From the NCBI RefSeq assembly GCF_004358205.1, contig NZ_SMYO01000004.1, positions 62,001-126,000 of the forward strand: a stretch of 64,000 bases of DNA, read 5' to 3'. Every line of letters starts with the position of its first letter. The stretch's first letter is position 1. Below the pieces are notes generated by a model. It worked only from the letters and a program-made list of their open reading frames with translations. It ran no database searches and was not told the origin of the DNA. Positions 36,525 to 45,262 of the stretch are shown here, in pieces. Source of the DNA: Bacillus salipaludis (GTDB lineage Bacteria > Bacillota > Bacilli > Bacillales_B > DSM-18226). The translations under genes were made by a program, and so were the position numbers.

Positions 36525-36675
36525 AGCCACCCCTCCATTTCCTTTATTACTATAATTGTAACGAACCTGGAAACAGAGAGTAACCCAATATAATAACAAA
36601 TATTCAGACAATTTATTCGTAGAATATCCAGGAAAAATGTAGAAGATTGAAGAGTATTGAATGGGGGAGGTATGG

Positions 36676-36721
36676 TTCGACAAAATTCGGGTGGTGACAG
36701 GCACCACCCGAATTTTGTCGA
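36676..36721. repeat. class A palindromic element (copy 9)
   Basis: Perfect hairpin, arms TTCGACAAAATTCGGGTGG and complement, core GGTGACAGGCACC. It directly abuts the TAA stop codon of the oxidoreductase gene (36722-36724). Confidence 0.93.
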
Positions 36722-38749
36722 TTAGACTTTTTCTACATTTACTCTGCCGGAAAAGAAGGTGGCGCCGCCGCCCATGTCGGCGATTCGGTCGGGTGTTAGG
36801 GTGTTTACGAGTTGCCTGGTGCCTTGTTGGTCTGCCCAGAGACCTTGGGTGACGAGGACCCCTGGGAGGACGTTTTCGCCGATGCTTACTTTTAGGATGC
36901 ATTCGCCTCGGTGGTTCCAGATGCGGACCTTGGCACCGTCCTCAATTCCTTCCTTAACTGCATCGCGAACATTCATATGCAGGCGCGGTTCTTTTTCAAG
37001 TGTGGTGTGCTTTTGATTGTTTGAAAAAGTAGAGTTTAAGAAATTATGGTTTGGTGCCGGAACAAAGGAATAGTCGAAAGCTCCGTCCTCTTGTAAAGGT
37101 ATATAGGTTGGCAATGGGGGATGCCCATCCTCCTTCATTTTTTCTGAGTAAAGCTCAATTTTTCCACTTTGGGTTGGAAGCTTTCCAGGGAAAAGCGGTT
37201 TCACCTTGGCTTTCAGATAATGATGTTCCGCCAGCCCCGCAAAATCAATGCCTTCCAAATAAGGATTTTTCAAATGATCCAATGCTTCGGCTATCATTTC
37301 TGCTTCAGATTGTTTAAAAACAGGTTCATCAAAACCCATCACTTCAGCCAGTAGCTGGAAAACTTCAACATTCGATTTTGCCTCGTAATATGACTCGATG
37401 ACGGGCTGCTGAAGCTGAATATAGTGATGCCAGTAGGAGGTGTAAAAATCCGTATTTTCAAAGGATGAAGTCGCTGGCAAAATGATATCAGCATACTTGG
37501 CCGTATCGGTTAAAAATAAATCATGGACGACCGTAAATAAGTCTTCCCGGGCAAGGCCTTCGCGGACTTTATTGCCATTGGGCGCAACTACTGCCGGATT
37601 TGAACCGTACACAAAAAGGGATTTCACAGGTGGGTCCAATGTCAGCAATGCTTCACCAAGAAGATTCATATTTATAACGCGGGTGTTTTTATTTTTTAAT
37701 AAATCTGGGCGCTGTAATCGAAGCTCATTATGTGACAGGTAGCCGCCATTTCCCTTAATAGCTCCGCCGCCTTTTACAAGCCATTGGCCGGTGAGTGCGG
37801 GAAGACATGCAACCGTTCGGACGAACATCCCGCCATTGTCATGGTGCTGCGGACCGTTTCCGATGCGAATAAAAGAAGGTGAGGTTTTTCCGTACATTCG
37901 CGCCAGTTTATAGATATCCTCGGGAGAGACACCTGTGATTCTTGAAACAGTGTCCGGGTCATATTGGCGGACATGTTCGCGAAGTTCTTCGTATCCCACG
38001 GTGTATTTTTGTAAAAAGTCTTCGTTGACCAGGTTTTCGGAAAATAGAATATGCATGATTCCAAGGGCGAGGGCGCTGTCGGTTCCTGGTAAAATCGGAA
38101 TAAACCAATCTGCTAATCTGCCGGTCTGGTTTTTGTGAACGTCAATGACGACAATTTTCGCCCCGTTTTGTTTGCGGGCCTTTTGGGCAATCGCCACCTG
38201 ATGCATATTGGTGCTGACGGCATTGATGCCCCAAAAAATGAACAGTTTCGAATGGATGGTATCTTCAGGATCAATGCCGAAGCTGCCGCCCATCGTATAT
38301 TTATAGCCGGCTGAACCCGCAGAGGAGCAGATTGATCGATCGAGCTGGGAAGCGCCTATGCGGTGGAAGAAGCGGCGGTCCATGGCTTCCGCGCTGAGAT
38401 TTCCCATATTCCCATAAAAACTGTAGGGGAGGATGCTTTCCGGTCCATCGGTTTGGATCAGGCTTTTCCAACGGGCGGTTATCGTTTGGATTGCTTCATC
38501 CCAAGTAATCTGTTCAAACTGGCCTTCTCCTTTTCGCCCCGTTCGTCTTAGCGGGTATTTCAAACGTTTCTCATCATTGATCCGGTCAGTCATATTCCTG
38601 ACCTTATTACAAATATGGCCTTGAGTTACCGGATGATTAGGATCTCCCTCCACCTTAATAATTTTCCCGTTTTCCTTTTGTAAAAGAAGACCACATTGAT
38701 CCGGACAATCAAGCGGGCAAACGGCCTTAAAAATACCGTTTTGGCTCAT
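36722..38749 (-). CDS. molybdopterin-dependent oxidoreductase (YoaE-like)
   Basis: 675 aa member of the prokaryotic molybdopterin oxidoreductase family. The N-terminal [4Fe-4S] ligands are Cys11, Cys15, Cys19 and Cys47 (CPLDCPDQC and HICNK). The molybdopterin domain follows (GNMGNLSAEAMDRRFFHRIG, then DRSICSSAGSAGYKY near the metal), and the C-terminal dinucleotide-binding domain has VRDAVKEGIEDGAKVRIWN. It resembles B. subtilis YoaE; no partner subunit is adjacent and there is no Tat signal, so it is probably a cytoplasmic formate dehydrogenase-like or other redox enzyme. GGAGG precedes the ATG. Substrate unknown. Confidence 0.88.
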   Translation of the reverse strand: MSQNGIFKAVCPLDCPDQCGLLLQKENGKIIKVEGDPNHPVTQGHICNKVRNMTDRINDEKRLKYPLRRTGRKGEGQFEQITWDEAIQTITARWKSLIQTDGPESILPYSFYGNMGNLSAEAMDRRFFHRIGASQLDRSICSSAGSAGYKYTMGGSFGIDPEDTIHSKLFIFWGINAVSTNMHQVAIAQKARKQNGAKIVVIDVHKNQTGRLADWFIPILPGTDSALALGIMHILFSENLVNEDFLQKYTVGYEELREHVRQYDPDTVSRITGVSPEDIYKLARMYGKTSPSFIRIGNGPQHHDNGGMFVRTVACLPALTGQWLVKGGGAIKGNGGYLSHNELRLQRPDLLKNKNTRVINMNLLGEALLTLDPPVKSLFVYGSNPAVVAPNGNKVREGLAREDLFTVVHDLFLTDTAKYADIILPATSSFENTDFYTSYWHHYIQLQQPVIESYYEAKSNVEVFQLLAEVMGFDEPVFKQSEAEMIAEALDHLKNPYLEGIDFAGLAEHHYLKAKVKPLFPGKLPTQSGKIELYSEKMKEDGHPPLPTYIPLQEDGAFDYSFVPAPNHNFLNSTFSNNQKHTTLEKEPRLHMNVRDAVKEGIEDGAKVRIWNHRGECILKVSIGENVLPGVLVTQGLWADQQGTRQLVNTLTPDRIADMGGGATFFSGRVNVEKV

Positions 38750-38779
38750 GACTGTACCTCCTTTTCATAGTTTTCACAA

Positions 38780-38834
38780 GGTGACAGGCACCGTTCGTGG
38801 ACTTTTTATCTATTTTGTCCGTGTGGGGTGGACA
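38780..38834. repeat. class B element (copy 3)
   Basis: Near-consensus copy: GGTGACAGGCACC, GTTCGTGGAC, TATTTTGTCCGTGTGGGGTGGACA. It lies upstream of the oxidoreductase gene, 30 nt before its start. Confidence 0.92.
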
Positions 38835-38948
38835 TGTTGTGGTGAATACATTTTTTGGATGTTGTTTTTATCATAAAGCAGTTTGGGATGTCCCGCAAGG
38901 TAGGAATAGTGGAAAACGAGAGGGGCCCAGCCGACCAAAAAACCGCAA

Positions 38949-38994
38949 CAAAAAAGTCCCAAGTGCACGATCTAACCTCGGCATTTGGGACTTT
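38949..38994 (-). terminator. terminator of the LysM/3D gene
   Basis: AAAGTCCCAA...TTGGGACTTTTTTG on the minus strand, directly after the gene. Confidence 0.85.
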
Positions 38995-39004
38995 CATTTA
39001 TATT

Positions 39005-39595
39005 CTATTTTAAGATTTTCACTTTAACCGTTTTTCTGCCCCATTGAATGGCTTTTTTATAAGTAGGCATGAAAACATCGATTTCTTTTCCTTTGATGGC
39101 GCTGCCTTTGTCGGCGGCAATCGCATAGCCGTAACCTTCAACATATACCTTTGAGCCTAGTGGAATCACTCTAGGGTCAACCGAAATCACTTTTAGATTC
39201 GGATTTTTCTTTAGGTTAAGACCTGTGTAGGTTTTACCTGAGCAGCCTGCGCAATTAACCGTATAAGCAGAAGCACTCACTGTAATGGTCTTTACTACTT
39301 TTTGTGACTTGCTTGCTGTTACTTTGCTAGTAGTCTTTTTTACAGTTTTACTAGTTTTTGTAACATTACTAGTAGCAGGCTTCGTAATCTTTAATTTCTG
39401 GTTTGGATGAATGACATCTGATTTAAGATGGTTCCAATTTTTTAGATTGGTAATCGAAACATGTGTTGTTCTGGAAATCTTATAAAGGGAATCGCCTTTT
39501 TTAACGGTATATGTATTAGATGCTGCGGATGCTCCACTATTATGTGCTAGTAATAGAAATGCTGCAAGACTTATTGTTGTGAGGAATTTTTTCAT
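39005..39595 (-). CDS. secreted LysM and 3D-domain cell wall protein (YocH-like)
   Basis: 196 aa. Signal peptide (about 1-25, ending GASA), one LysM domain (about 28-72: YTVKKGDSLYKISRTTHVSI) that binds peptidoglycan, a Thr/Lys/Ser-rich linker, and a C-terminal 3D domain (about 105-195) with the three conserved Asp residues in ISVDPRVIPLGSKVYV, AIAADKG and KEIDVFM. Proteins of this kind, such as YocH, are proposed lytic transglycosylase-like wall enzymes. Monocistronic, with a terminator downstream. The WalR-type control known for yocH could not be confirmed from the upstream sequence. Confidence 0.88.
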   Translation of the reverse strand: MKKFLTTISLAAFLLLAHNSGASAASNTYTVKKGDSLYKISRTTHVSITNLKNWNHLKSDVIHPNQKLKITKPATSNVTKTSKTVKKTTSKVTASKSQKVVKTITVSASAYTVNCAGCSGKTYTGLNLKKNPNLKVISVDPRVIPLGSKVYVEGYGYAIAADKGSAIKGKEIDVFMPTYKKAIQWGRKTVKVKILK

Positions 39596-39772
39596 AATTC
39601 AAACTCCTTTTCTTTGATACTAAAAATATACCATGGTAGTGTTACAGTTATATTTCAATCGTTTACTAGTTTTATGACATTTTTCTTAAAAAACGGCTTT
39701 TTATGACGAAAATGTGAAATTTCTACCTTATTCTGGGATTAAGTGGAGAATATTGGGGGTATAGGGGTGGAA

Positions 39773-39819
39773 TGTGAAAAAATCACATAGGTGTCAGGCA
39801 CCTATGTGATTTTTTCGCA
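39773..39819. repeat. hybrid class A/C palindromic element
   Basis: Arms TGTGAAAAAATCACATA and TATGTGATTTTTTCGCA enclose GGTGTCAGGCACC. It has the length and core hairpin of class A with class C arms. It ends 4 nt from the stop codon of the subtilase gene. Confidence 0.9.
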
Positions 39820-39823
39820 AATT

Positions 39824-42800
39824 TTATTTTACCTTTATTTTCGTAGTTTTGCTTACATTTTTGGCCTTATCTGTTGCTGTAACAGTAAGAACTGTTTTCT
39901 TTTTTTGTGCTTTGATTTTTACTTTAAATTTGCCATGTGAGTCTGTCTTGGTTGTTCCGACCGTTTTATGGCCCACTTTGACGACAATCATGGAACCCGA
40001 TTCTGCTGTACCGCTAAGATTTTTCGTTGTGCTTTTTACAACGGTTTTCAATTTCGGTGCTGCAGGAGGGCGTTTGTCTGTCACGGTCACCGGCACCGAA
40101 CGTGCATTACTAGCAGCATCCTTAGCTGTCACGGTCAGTTTTGCACCCGCTTTTTGTACAGAAATTCCAACTTTGAAGTTTCCGTAAGAATCCGCCTTGC
40201 CATAATATTTTTTCGAACCTGCCACAACCGTAATGGATGCGCTTTTTTCCGTTAGGCCGCTAACCGTCTTCGATAGGTTAGACACGGATTTAACCTTTAT
40301 AGAGGCAGGCGGGATTTTATCGACAACCGTTATGGTTTTTACCGAACTTACGTGTCCAGCAGCATCCTTAGCGGTTACAGTTAGCTTCGTTCCAGCTTTT
40401 TGTACCGGAATGAACACTTTAAAGCTTCTGGCAGAATTGGCAACAGCTTTATAGCTTGCGGAACCAATTACAACCGTAATCGTCGCTCCGGCCTCAGTTT
40501 TTCCGATTACTTCCTTTGAAAGGTTTGACACTGTGTTCGTAATCGTAACCGCAGGGACGGTGACGTCAACGACCTTCACGCTTACAACATCACCGGTATA
40601 TCCAGCCGAAACAGATAAAATCGTACCCGCCTTTTGCACAGGAATCGCTACAGTAAAATGCCCGTCCCTATCAGCGACTGCCGTATATTGCCGGCCACCA
40701 ATTTTAATTGTAACCGTTGCCCCCGGTTCAGCCGTTCCCGTGACCGAGTTGGATCTTTCAGTTACCTGACCAACTGTTGGTCTGAAGTAGGTTAAAGCCT
40801 TATATGCATTTAGCTTTTTACCGCCTGAAATTTTTGTATTTAATGAACTCAAGTTGTCGCCGGATGCGAGTAGGATCTTTTTCAATTGCTCGGCATCAAA
40901 GCTTGGATATTTTCCTGCCAATAGTGCTGCAACACCGGTCACATGAGGGGTGGCCATCGATGTTCCGTCAAAATACTCATATGCATCATTGTAATTCGTC
41001 TCAGCAGGGAAAATCAGGTTGATTTTCGCCAAGTTCGTATTATTGCTTGTAAAATAATCAGTATAAGGGGCATAACCAAGCGGGTACTTTGCACCATCAT
41101 AAATCGTCCCGGGTACCCCTACAGCGGTTCTTGCCGCACCTTCCCCTGTAATATGGAGGGAGAGAGTATTCGTTACAAAACTGGAATCCTCATTTTGATA
41201 CAATAAATCTTCACCGCTTAAAATAAGAGATTTCTGACCTTTCTTCAAAAATTGATCGAGGGAAGTGAGATCATTATTGGTTAAAGTAGGATATTGATTT
41301 CCCATTGCGTACCCTGAAAACCAAATGACCGTATCATAGCTGCTGAGTATTCCCAAGTCTGGGCCGGAATTATCTGTTGATACTGTTACTTCTTTATAAG
41401 TACTCACCCCGGCTTGTTTTAAAAGTTCCTCGTACTTTTTCAGGAAGTTTGGGTAACCATCATCAGATTCATCATCCTGAACTAATAATATCTTTGAAGC
41501 GGCTGTAACCCCTAAATAATCGAGCGCTTTTTTAAAAGCCTCTGGACCGTCTGTACTAGTCATGTTTTCAAAACCAAAGCCATTCACAATCGCTTTATAT
41601 TGATTGGCAGAATTATTAATCTGAGCAGAAACGCCAGCCTCTAATTTTTTCGGAACCGTACTTAGAATACTCACACCGGGCGCAGCAATATCCACACCTC
41701 GAGTCCCGTAGTTCGAAAAATTTGCTAGTTTACCAGTGTTATCGATCGCAGCAACAGAAATAATATTTGGGCTGGTAAAGCTTGCCGGGTAATCAGGATA
41801 ATAGTCAATATTTTTCCCGTCATTACCCGCCGCCGTGACAAATAACATGTTCGAGCGTTCAATCGCATCCTTCAGGGCTTGGTCATAATCAGAACCGCCC
41901 CAGCTGTTATTGGAAATTTTAACGCCCATCTTCGCCGCATAATCAATCGCTGAAATCGCATCTGCAGTGGAACCGCCATCAGGGCCAATGAACTTTAATG
42001 GCATAATTTTTACATTCGGGGCAATCCCGGTTACCCCAAGACCGTTATTACTTGACGCCGCAATCGTTCCCGCCACATGGGTCCCATGCTCGTCGCCATC
42101 AGCCGCATCAAAAACGGAATTATCATGGTGAAGGAAATCCCAGCCATGCACATCATCTACATAGCCATTTCCATCATCATCTTTCCCGTTATTGGCAATT
42201 TCCCCCGGATTCGTCCAAATATCACCCTGCAAATCAGGATGATTGATATCCACCCCCGTATCAATCACTGCAACAACGGTCTGACTAGGGTTTGCAAGTT
42301 TATGAAACTCCTGCATGGCTTCCGGGTAATCAATATCCATATCGGTGGCCCCAATGCTGTCGGCAATCTTTTGTCCTGTATTGTGGAGGCCCCATAATTG
42401 ATTAAACGACGGATCATTTGGGAGAGCAGAAGGTTTATATAAATAGTTGGGCTGAACATATTCAACCGAAGGATCTGCCTCCAATTTTTCCATTTGGCTA
42501 TCCATTGACGTGCCAGTTTGTACCTTCACAACCTCAGCATCAATTGCTTTCAGCTTTTTCAGCGATTTGAGCGAATGCTTCGTTCGAACCTTCGTGGACA
42601 CTGTATTATTTTTATACTTAACAATCAGTTCACCAGGCACATACTTTTCTTGATTCTTTTTTGAAAAAGCTGCCCGTGCTGCTTGCATTGCTAGTTTCTT
42701 TTTGCCAACAAGGTCTGACTGTGAAACGGATTTTTCTAGCATGTTGTTGTCGTGCTTTTGTATTAATGCATAGTTCTCATCTTTCTGCTCATTCCTTGCA

Positions 42801-42877
42801 GCAAATACTAGAGCCGAAGCCGAAGAAGAAAAAACTAGTAAACCAGAAAGAAGAGAGACTGCAACCTTTTTGTACAC
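39824..42877 (-). CDS. large secreted subtilisin-like serine protease with inserted domain and Ig-like repeats
   Basis: 1017 aa S8 protease. Signal peptide (about 1-27), an I9-type propeptide (about 75-150: YVPGELIVKYK), then the catalytic domain with Asp206 (AVIDTGVD), His264 (EHGTHVAG) and Ser640 (FDGTSMATPHV). Between APGVSILSTVP (about residue 409) and the Ser motif there is an extra domain of about 220 residues containing KILLVQDDESDDGYPNFLK and VIWFSGYA. The C-terminus (about 690-1017) has four Ig-like repeats of about 80 residues with TxAEPGATVTI-like starts and KLTVTAKDAAG-like ends. The GTG at 42877 is used because AAAGGGG is 9 nt upstream; the frame extends 10 codons further. Likely an extracellular nutritional or wall-associated protease. 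Confidence 0.88.
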   Translation of the reverse strand: MYKKVAVSLLSGLLVFSSSASALVFAARNEQKDENYALIQKHDNNMLEKSVSQSDLVGKKKLAMQAARAAFSKKNQEKYVPGELIVKYKNNTVSTKVRTKHSLKSLKKLKAIDAEVVKVQTGTSMDSQMEKLEADPSVEYVQPNYLYKPSALPNDPSFNQLWGLHNTGQKIADSIGATDMDIDYPEAMQEFHKLANPSQTVVAVIDTGVDINHPDLQGDIWTNPGEIANNGKDDDGNGYVDDVHGWDFLHHDNSVFDAADGDEHGTHVAGTIAASSNNGLGVTGIAPNVKIMPLKFIGPDGGSTADAISAIDYAAKMGVKISNNSWGGSDYDQALKDAIERSNMLFVTAAGNDGKNIDYYPDYPASFTSPNIISVAAIDNTGKLANFSNYGTRGVDIAAPGVSILSTVPKKLEAGVSAQINNSANQYKAIVNGFGFENMTSTDGPEAFKKALDYLGVTAASKILLVQDDESDDGYPNFLKKYEELLKQAGVSTYKEVTVSTDNSGPDLGILSSYDTVIWFSGYAMGNQYPTLTNNDLTSLDQFLKKGQKSLILSGEDLLYQNEDSSFVTNTLSLHITGEGAARTAVGVPGTIYDGAKYPLGYAPYTDYFTSNNTNLAKINLIFPAETNYNDAYEYFDGTSMATPHVTGVAALLAGKYPSFDAEQLKKILLASGDNLSSLNTKISGGKKLNAYKALTYFRPTVGQVTERSNSVTGTAEPGATVTIKIGGRQYTAVADRDGHFTVAIPVQKAGTILSVSAGYTGDVVSVKVVDVTVPAVTITNTVSNLSKEVIGKTEAGATITVVIGSASYKAVANSARSFKVFIPVQKAGTKLTVTAKDAAGHVSSVKTITVVDKIPPASIKVKSVSNLSKTVSGLTEKSASITVVAGSKKYYGKADSYGNFKVGISVQKAGAKLTVTAKDAASNARSVPVTVTDKRPPAAPKLKTVVKSTTKNLSGTAESGSMIVVKVGHKTVGTTKTDSHGKFKVKIKAQKKKTVLTVTATDKAKNVSKTTKIKVK

Positions 42878-42891
42878 TCGACCAATACCCC

Positions 42892-42913
42892 TTTCGGTGC
42901 CAGGCACCTCCGA
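42892..42913. repeat. degenerate class A core
   Basis: TTTCGGTGCCAGGCACCTCCGAA retains the GGTG-CCAGG-CACC-like hairpin and short CGG/CCG arms. It lies at the ribosome site of the subtilase gene. Confidence 0.5.
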
Positions 42914-43025
42914 AATAACTAGGATTCTATTGAAAAACAGTACTTTTTGTCCAACTACTATATATTACAATATTCATAGGGGAAATTATATAAGTCTCGC
43001 TATCTGCCAAATTTTTTTTATAGGA

Positions 43026-43056
43026 AAGGGAACGGCCCCGTCTTGGCCGTTCCTTT
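43026..43056 (-). terminator. terminator after the sigma factor gene
   Basis: GGAACGGCC...GGCCGTTCC hairpin 9 nt beyond the stop codon; the minus-strand side continues CTTTCCTAT, so the T run is weak. Confidence 0.65.
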
Positions 43057-43064
43057 CGTATTGT

Positions 43065-43547
43065 TTATTCAGCTATCCTCTCCCTCAACTTTTCGCGTGC
43101 TCCCGCACGCCAGCTTTTGACAGCAGACATGGAGACGTTTTCTTTAATGGCAATCTCTTTAATTGAAAGATCATGTAGTGCAGTGTATAGCACCCATTTC
43201 CTTTGGTTGGGTGTTAAGGTGGTGCAAACGGATAGGATGGTTTCTGTCTCTAAAGGATAATCAATGAAAATCCCTTCGGCGGTTTCCCAGAATTCTTCTT
43301 TAGGACAGACACAATTTTCTTCATATTTGTGTGCTTTAGTTAATTCTAATAGAAGGAACCCTCTAATATAGTTGTAGGCATAGCTGGTGAAGTTTCCTTT
43401 TTCGGGTTCAAAGCGATTGCTTGCCTCCCAAAGGGCAATCAGACCATGTTGATAGAATTCATCCCAATTTTTATAGATGTGCAATGTGTGAATGATTTTA
43501 TGGATCATCGGACTATACTGGACAACCAACTCTTCAAAGCTTTCCAA
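43065..43547 (-). CDS. sigma-70 family RNA polymerase sigma factor
   Basis: 160 aa small sigma factor. Region 2 is seen at about residues 5-75 (VVQYSPMIHKIIHTL, GLIALWEASNRFEPEKGNFTSYAYNYIRG) and region 4 with its helix-turn-helix at about 108-155 (LTPNQRKWVLYTA, LSIKEIAIKENVSMSAVKSW). Region 3 is absent, as in ECF-like and SigO-like factors. No anti-sigma gene is adjacent. The start ATG is preceded by AAAGGATTTCCC. It may direct a stress or cell-surface regulon; its nearness to the subtilase gene is suggestive only. Confidence 0.83.
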   Translation of the reverse strand: MESFEELVVQYSPMIHKIIHTLHIYKNWDEFYQHGLIALWEASNRFEPEKGNFTSYAYNYIRGFLLLELTKAHKYEENCVCPKEEFWETAEGIFIDYPLETETILSVCTTLTPNQRKWVLYTALHDLSIKEIAIKENVSMSAVKSWRAGAREKLRERIAE

Positions 43548-43734
43548 GGGAAATCCTTTCAGAAAGCGCGCTTCACCTTTTATTCCCGGGTACCTCTACC
43601 ATAATGGGAAAAAACATTTCCATCGAACCGACCAAAACCAAATTTGAATGTAAGTAACAGCTAAAAACTTGATTTTAGAGATCAAAATTCACTTTTGGGG
43701 GGGATTTTGGTTATTTCAGCTGTTTTTTATAGAT

Positions 43735-43773
43735 TTTTCGACAGGTGCCTGTCACCACTCGAATTTTGTCGAA
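43735..43773. repeat. class A element lacking most of its left arm (copy 10)
   Basis: TTTTTCGACA joined directly to GGTGCCTGTCACC, then the right arm CACTCGAATTTTGTCGAA. Same truncated architecture as 18161-18198. The 326-nt gap between the sigma factor gene and the small membrane protein gene holds only this element and a promoter. Confidence 0.85.
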
Positions 43774-43796
43774 TAACAATGGCCGCATATGCGCTA

Positions 43797-43825
43797 TTGA
43801 CAATTGCTTTATTGGCTCATACGAT
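43797..43825 (+). promoter_or_regulatory. sigma-A-type promoter of the small membrane protein
   Basis: TTGACA, 17-nt spacer, TACGAT. It points toward the small gene at 43875 and lies about 24 nt after a truncated class A element. Confidence 0.65.
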
Positions 43826-43874
43826 ATTAATGTTGTTTGATATTATGCTAGAATAGCAAAGTGAGGGAAACGAA

Positions 43875-44045
43875 ATGGGTTGGATGATTATATGGGCGCC
43901 ATTGTTAGAACTGATTGTTGGCAGTTTACTTTATATAAAGTTTGCGGAGAAAATAAAGGATATCGCTTTTTTGATTGTTGTACAAATTATTCTTTACGTC
44001 GTTCTCATGAATGGTTTGCTTTTATATGGGTATTTGAGTAAATAG
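43875..44045 (+). CDS. 56-aa two-helix membrane protein
   Basis: Small gene with ribosome site GTGAGGGA 6 nt before ATG. The product has two hydrophobic helices (about residues 3-20 and 30-52) separated by KFAEKIKD, and ends YGYLSK. No family recognised. A good sigma-A promoter lies upstream and a terminator overlaps the stop, so it is probably a real monocistronic gene; a holin-like or stress-related small protein is possible but unproven. Confidence 0.65.
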   Translation: MGWMIIWAPLLELIVGSLLYIKFAEKIKDIAFLIVVQIILYVVLMNGLLLYGYLSK

Positions 44046-44077
44046 GGATTGACCGAAAATGGACAATCCCCTATTTG
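44041..44077 (+). terminator. terminator of the small membrane protein gene
   Basis: AATAGGGATTG...CAATCCCCTATTTG hairpin with T-rich tail, starting within the stop codon. Confidence 0.75.
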
Positions 44078-44105
44078 TTTCACAAGGTGTAAAGGAGTAA
44101 TCCTA

Positions 44106-45191
44106 TTACCCTGCAATTCTCGTATTGTTATCAATCCCTCTATTTTTCCGTGAACGGAACCAGGCGAGGATAATGGCTGCAATTAATGTAAAGCCTAGAT
44201 AGCCCATTAGCGGGTATACCGTACTGACTAATTTGATGAATCCGACAAAACTGGCTGCAAAGGAAAGAACGCCGAAGCCAATGACTGCTGGTTTGAATTT
44301 TTTAGAAGAAGGTTTGATCAAGCGTACGGAAAACGCGTACAGCATTCCAACAGCTGTGTTATAAATCATCCCAAGTAACGCGATCGACATCAATGCACCT
44401 AGAACCGGATGCATATGGTTGGCAAGCATCAATGTAGGCATGTCCACACTTTTCAACTGGTCCATTTTCACAAACATTCCGATATTGATCAATAAAATCA
44501 ATAATCCCAGGCCAAGTCCTCCTAGAATACCACCGCGTCCAGCCACCTTCGAATCCTTTTCCGTTCCTCCCATGACCGCAAGCATCGCTGCTCCTGCAGC
44601 AATATTATAGGAAACATAAAGAAGTCCACCCATTAACCAGTTTGATGCAGCTTGCGGCTGCGCTTTTGCAATCGCATTAAGGTCTGCAAAACTTTGGTCC
44701 ATTGTAAAAAGTGAATACCCTGTGATGATTAAGACCAATACCATTAAAAACGGTGTAATCATACTAATGATGTTTAACAATTTTTGTACATTCAAGCAAA
44801 CCGTTAAAATCGTCAGAGCTGCCATAACAATATTCCCGACCATTGCCGGCAGTCCGAATTGCTGTTCAAAAATCGAACCGCTTCCGGCCATCATTACAAC
44901 GGCAACACCAAATAAGAAGAAGGTAATAATAATATCGACAATAACCCCTAAATAACGCCCACAAATATGATAGATTACGTCTTTATGGGAATCTGTTTTA
45001 AGACGCGAGCCCAACTGGGTCAGCTGCATGCCCAAAAAGGCAAAGAAAAAGGTTGCAATGATGCCTCCCGCGATTCCCATCCAGCCAAAGCTAGTGAAAA
45101 ATTGTAGAATTTCCTGCCCTGAAGCAAATCCGGCGCCAACGATGATTCCGACATAAGCGCCGGCAATCTGAAAACTTTTTTTCATATCCAT
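44106..45191 (-). CDS. YkvI family membrane transporter-like protein
   Basis: 361 aa integral membrane protein with about ten hydrophobic helices, matching the YkvI family, which belongs to the amino-acid transporter-like LeuT-fold group. The N-terminal GAYVGIIVGAGFASGQEILQ resembles the unwound first helix of such carriers. It follows the N-succinylamino acid racemase gene by 71 nt on the same strand and may import the amino acid that the operon processes. A second in-frame ATG at codon 3 is also possible. Function is inferred from context. Confidence 0.82.
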   Translation of the reverse strand: MDMKKSFQIAGAYVGIIVGAGFASGQEILQFFTSFGWMGIAGGIIATFFFAFLGMQLTQLGSRLKTDSHKDVIYHICGRYLGVIVDIIITFFLFGVAVVMMAGSGSIFEQQFGLPAMVGNIVMAALTILTVCLNVQKLLNIISMITPFLMVLVLIITGYSLFTMDQSFADLNAIAKAQPQAASNWLMGGLLYVSYNIAAGAAMLAVMGGTEKDSKVAGRGGILGGLGLGLLILLINIGMFVKMDQLKSVDMPTLMLANHMHPVLGALMSIALLGMIYNTAVGMLYAFSVRLIKPSSKKFKPAVIGFGVLSFAASFVGFIKLVSTVYPLMGYLGFTLIAAIILAWFRSRKNRGIDNNTRIAG

Positions 45192-45262
45192 TCTCCTTTG
45201 TAGTTTTAGAAAAATTCGGAAAATTTAACCCGTAAAGAGAGAGGAGGCCAACTCCCCTCAAT

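Noticed and set aside
36525..36902. Upstream extension of the SH3-domain gene reading frame to 36902
   Set aside because: The extension runs through the class A palindrome and into the oxidoreductase gene, is Arg/His-rich and has no ribosome site; TTG 36524 starts a clean signal peptide.
43774..43858. 25-codon frame starting MAAYALLTIALLAH
   Set aside because: It has no ribosome site and coincides with the TTGACA/TACGAT promoter of the small membrane protein gene.
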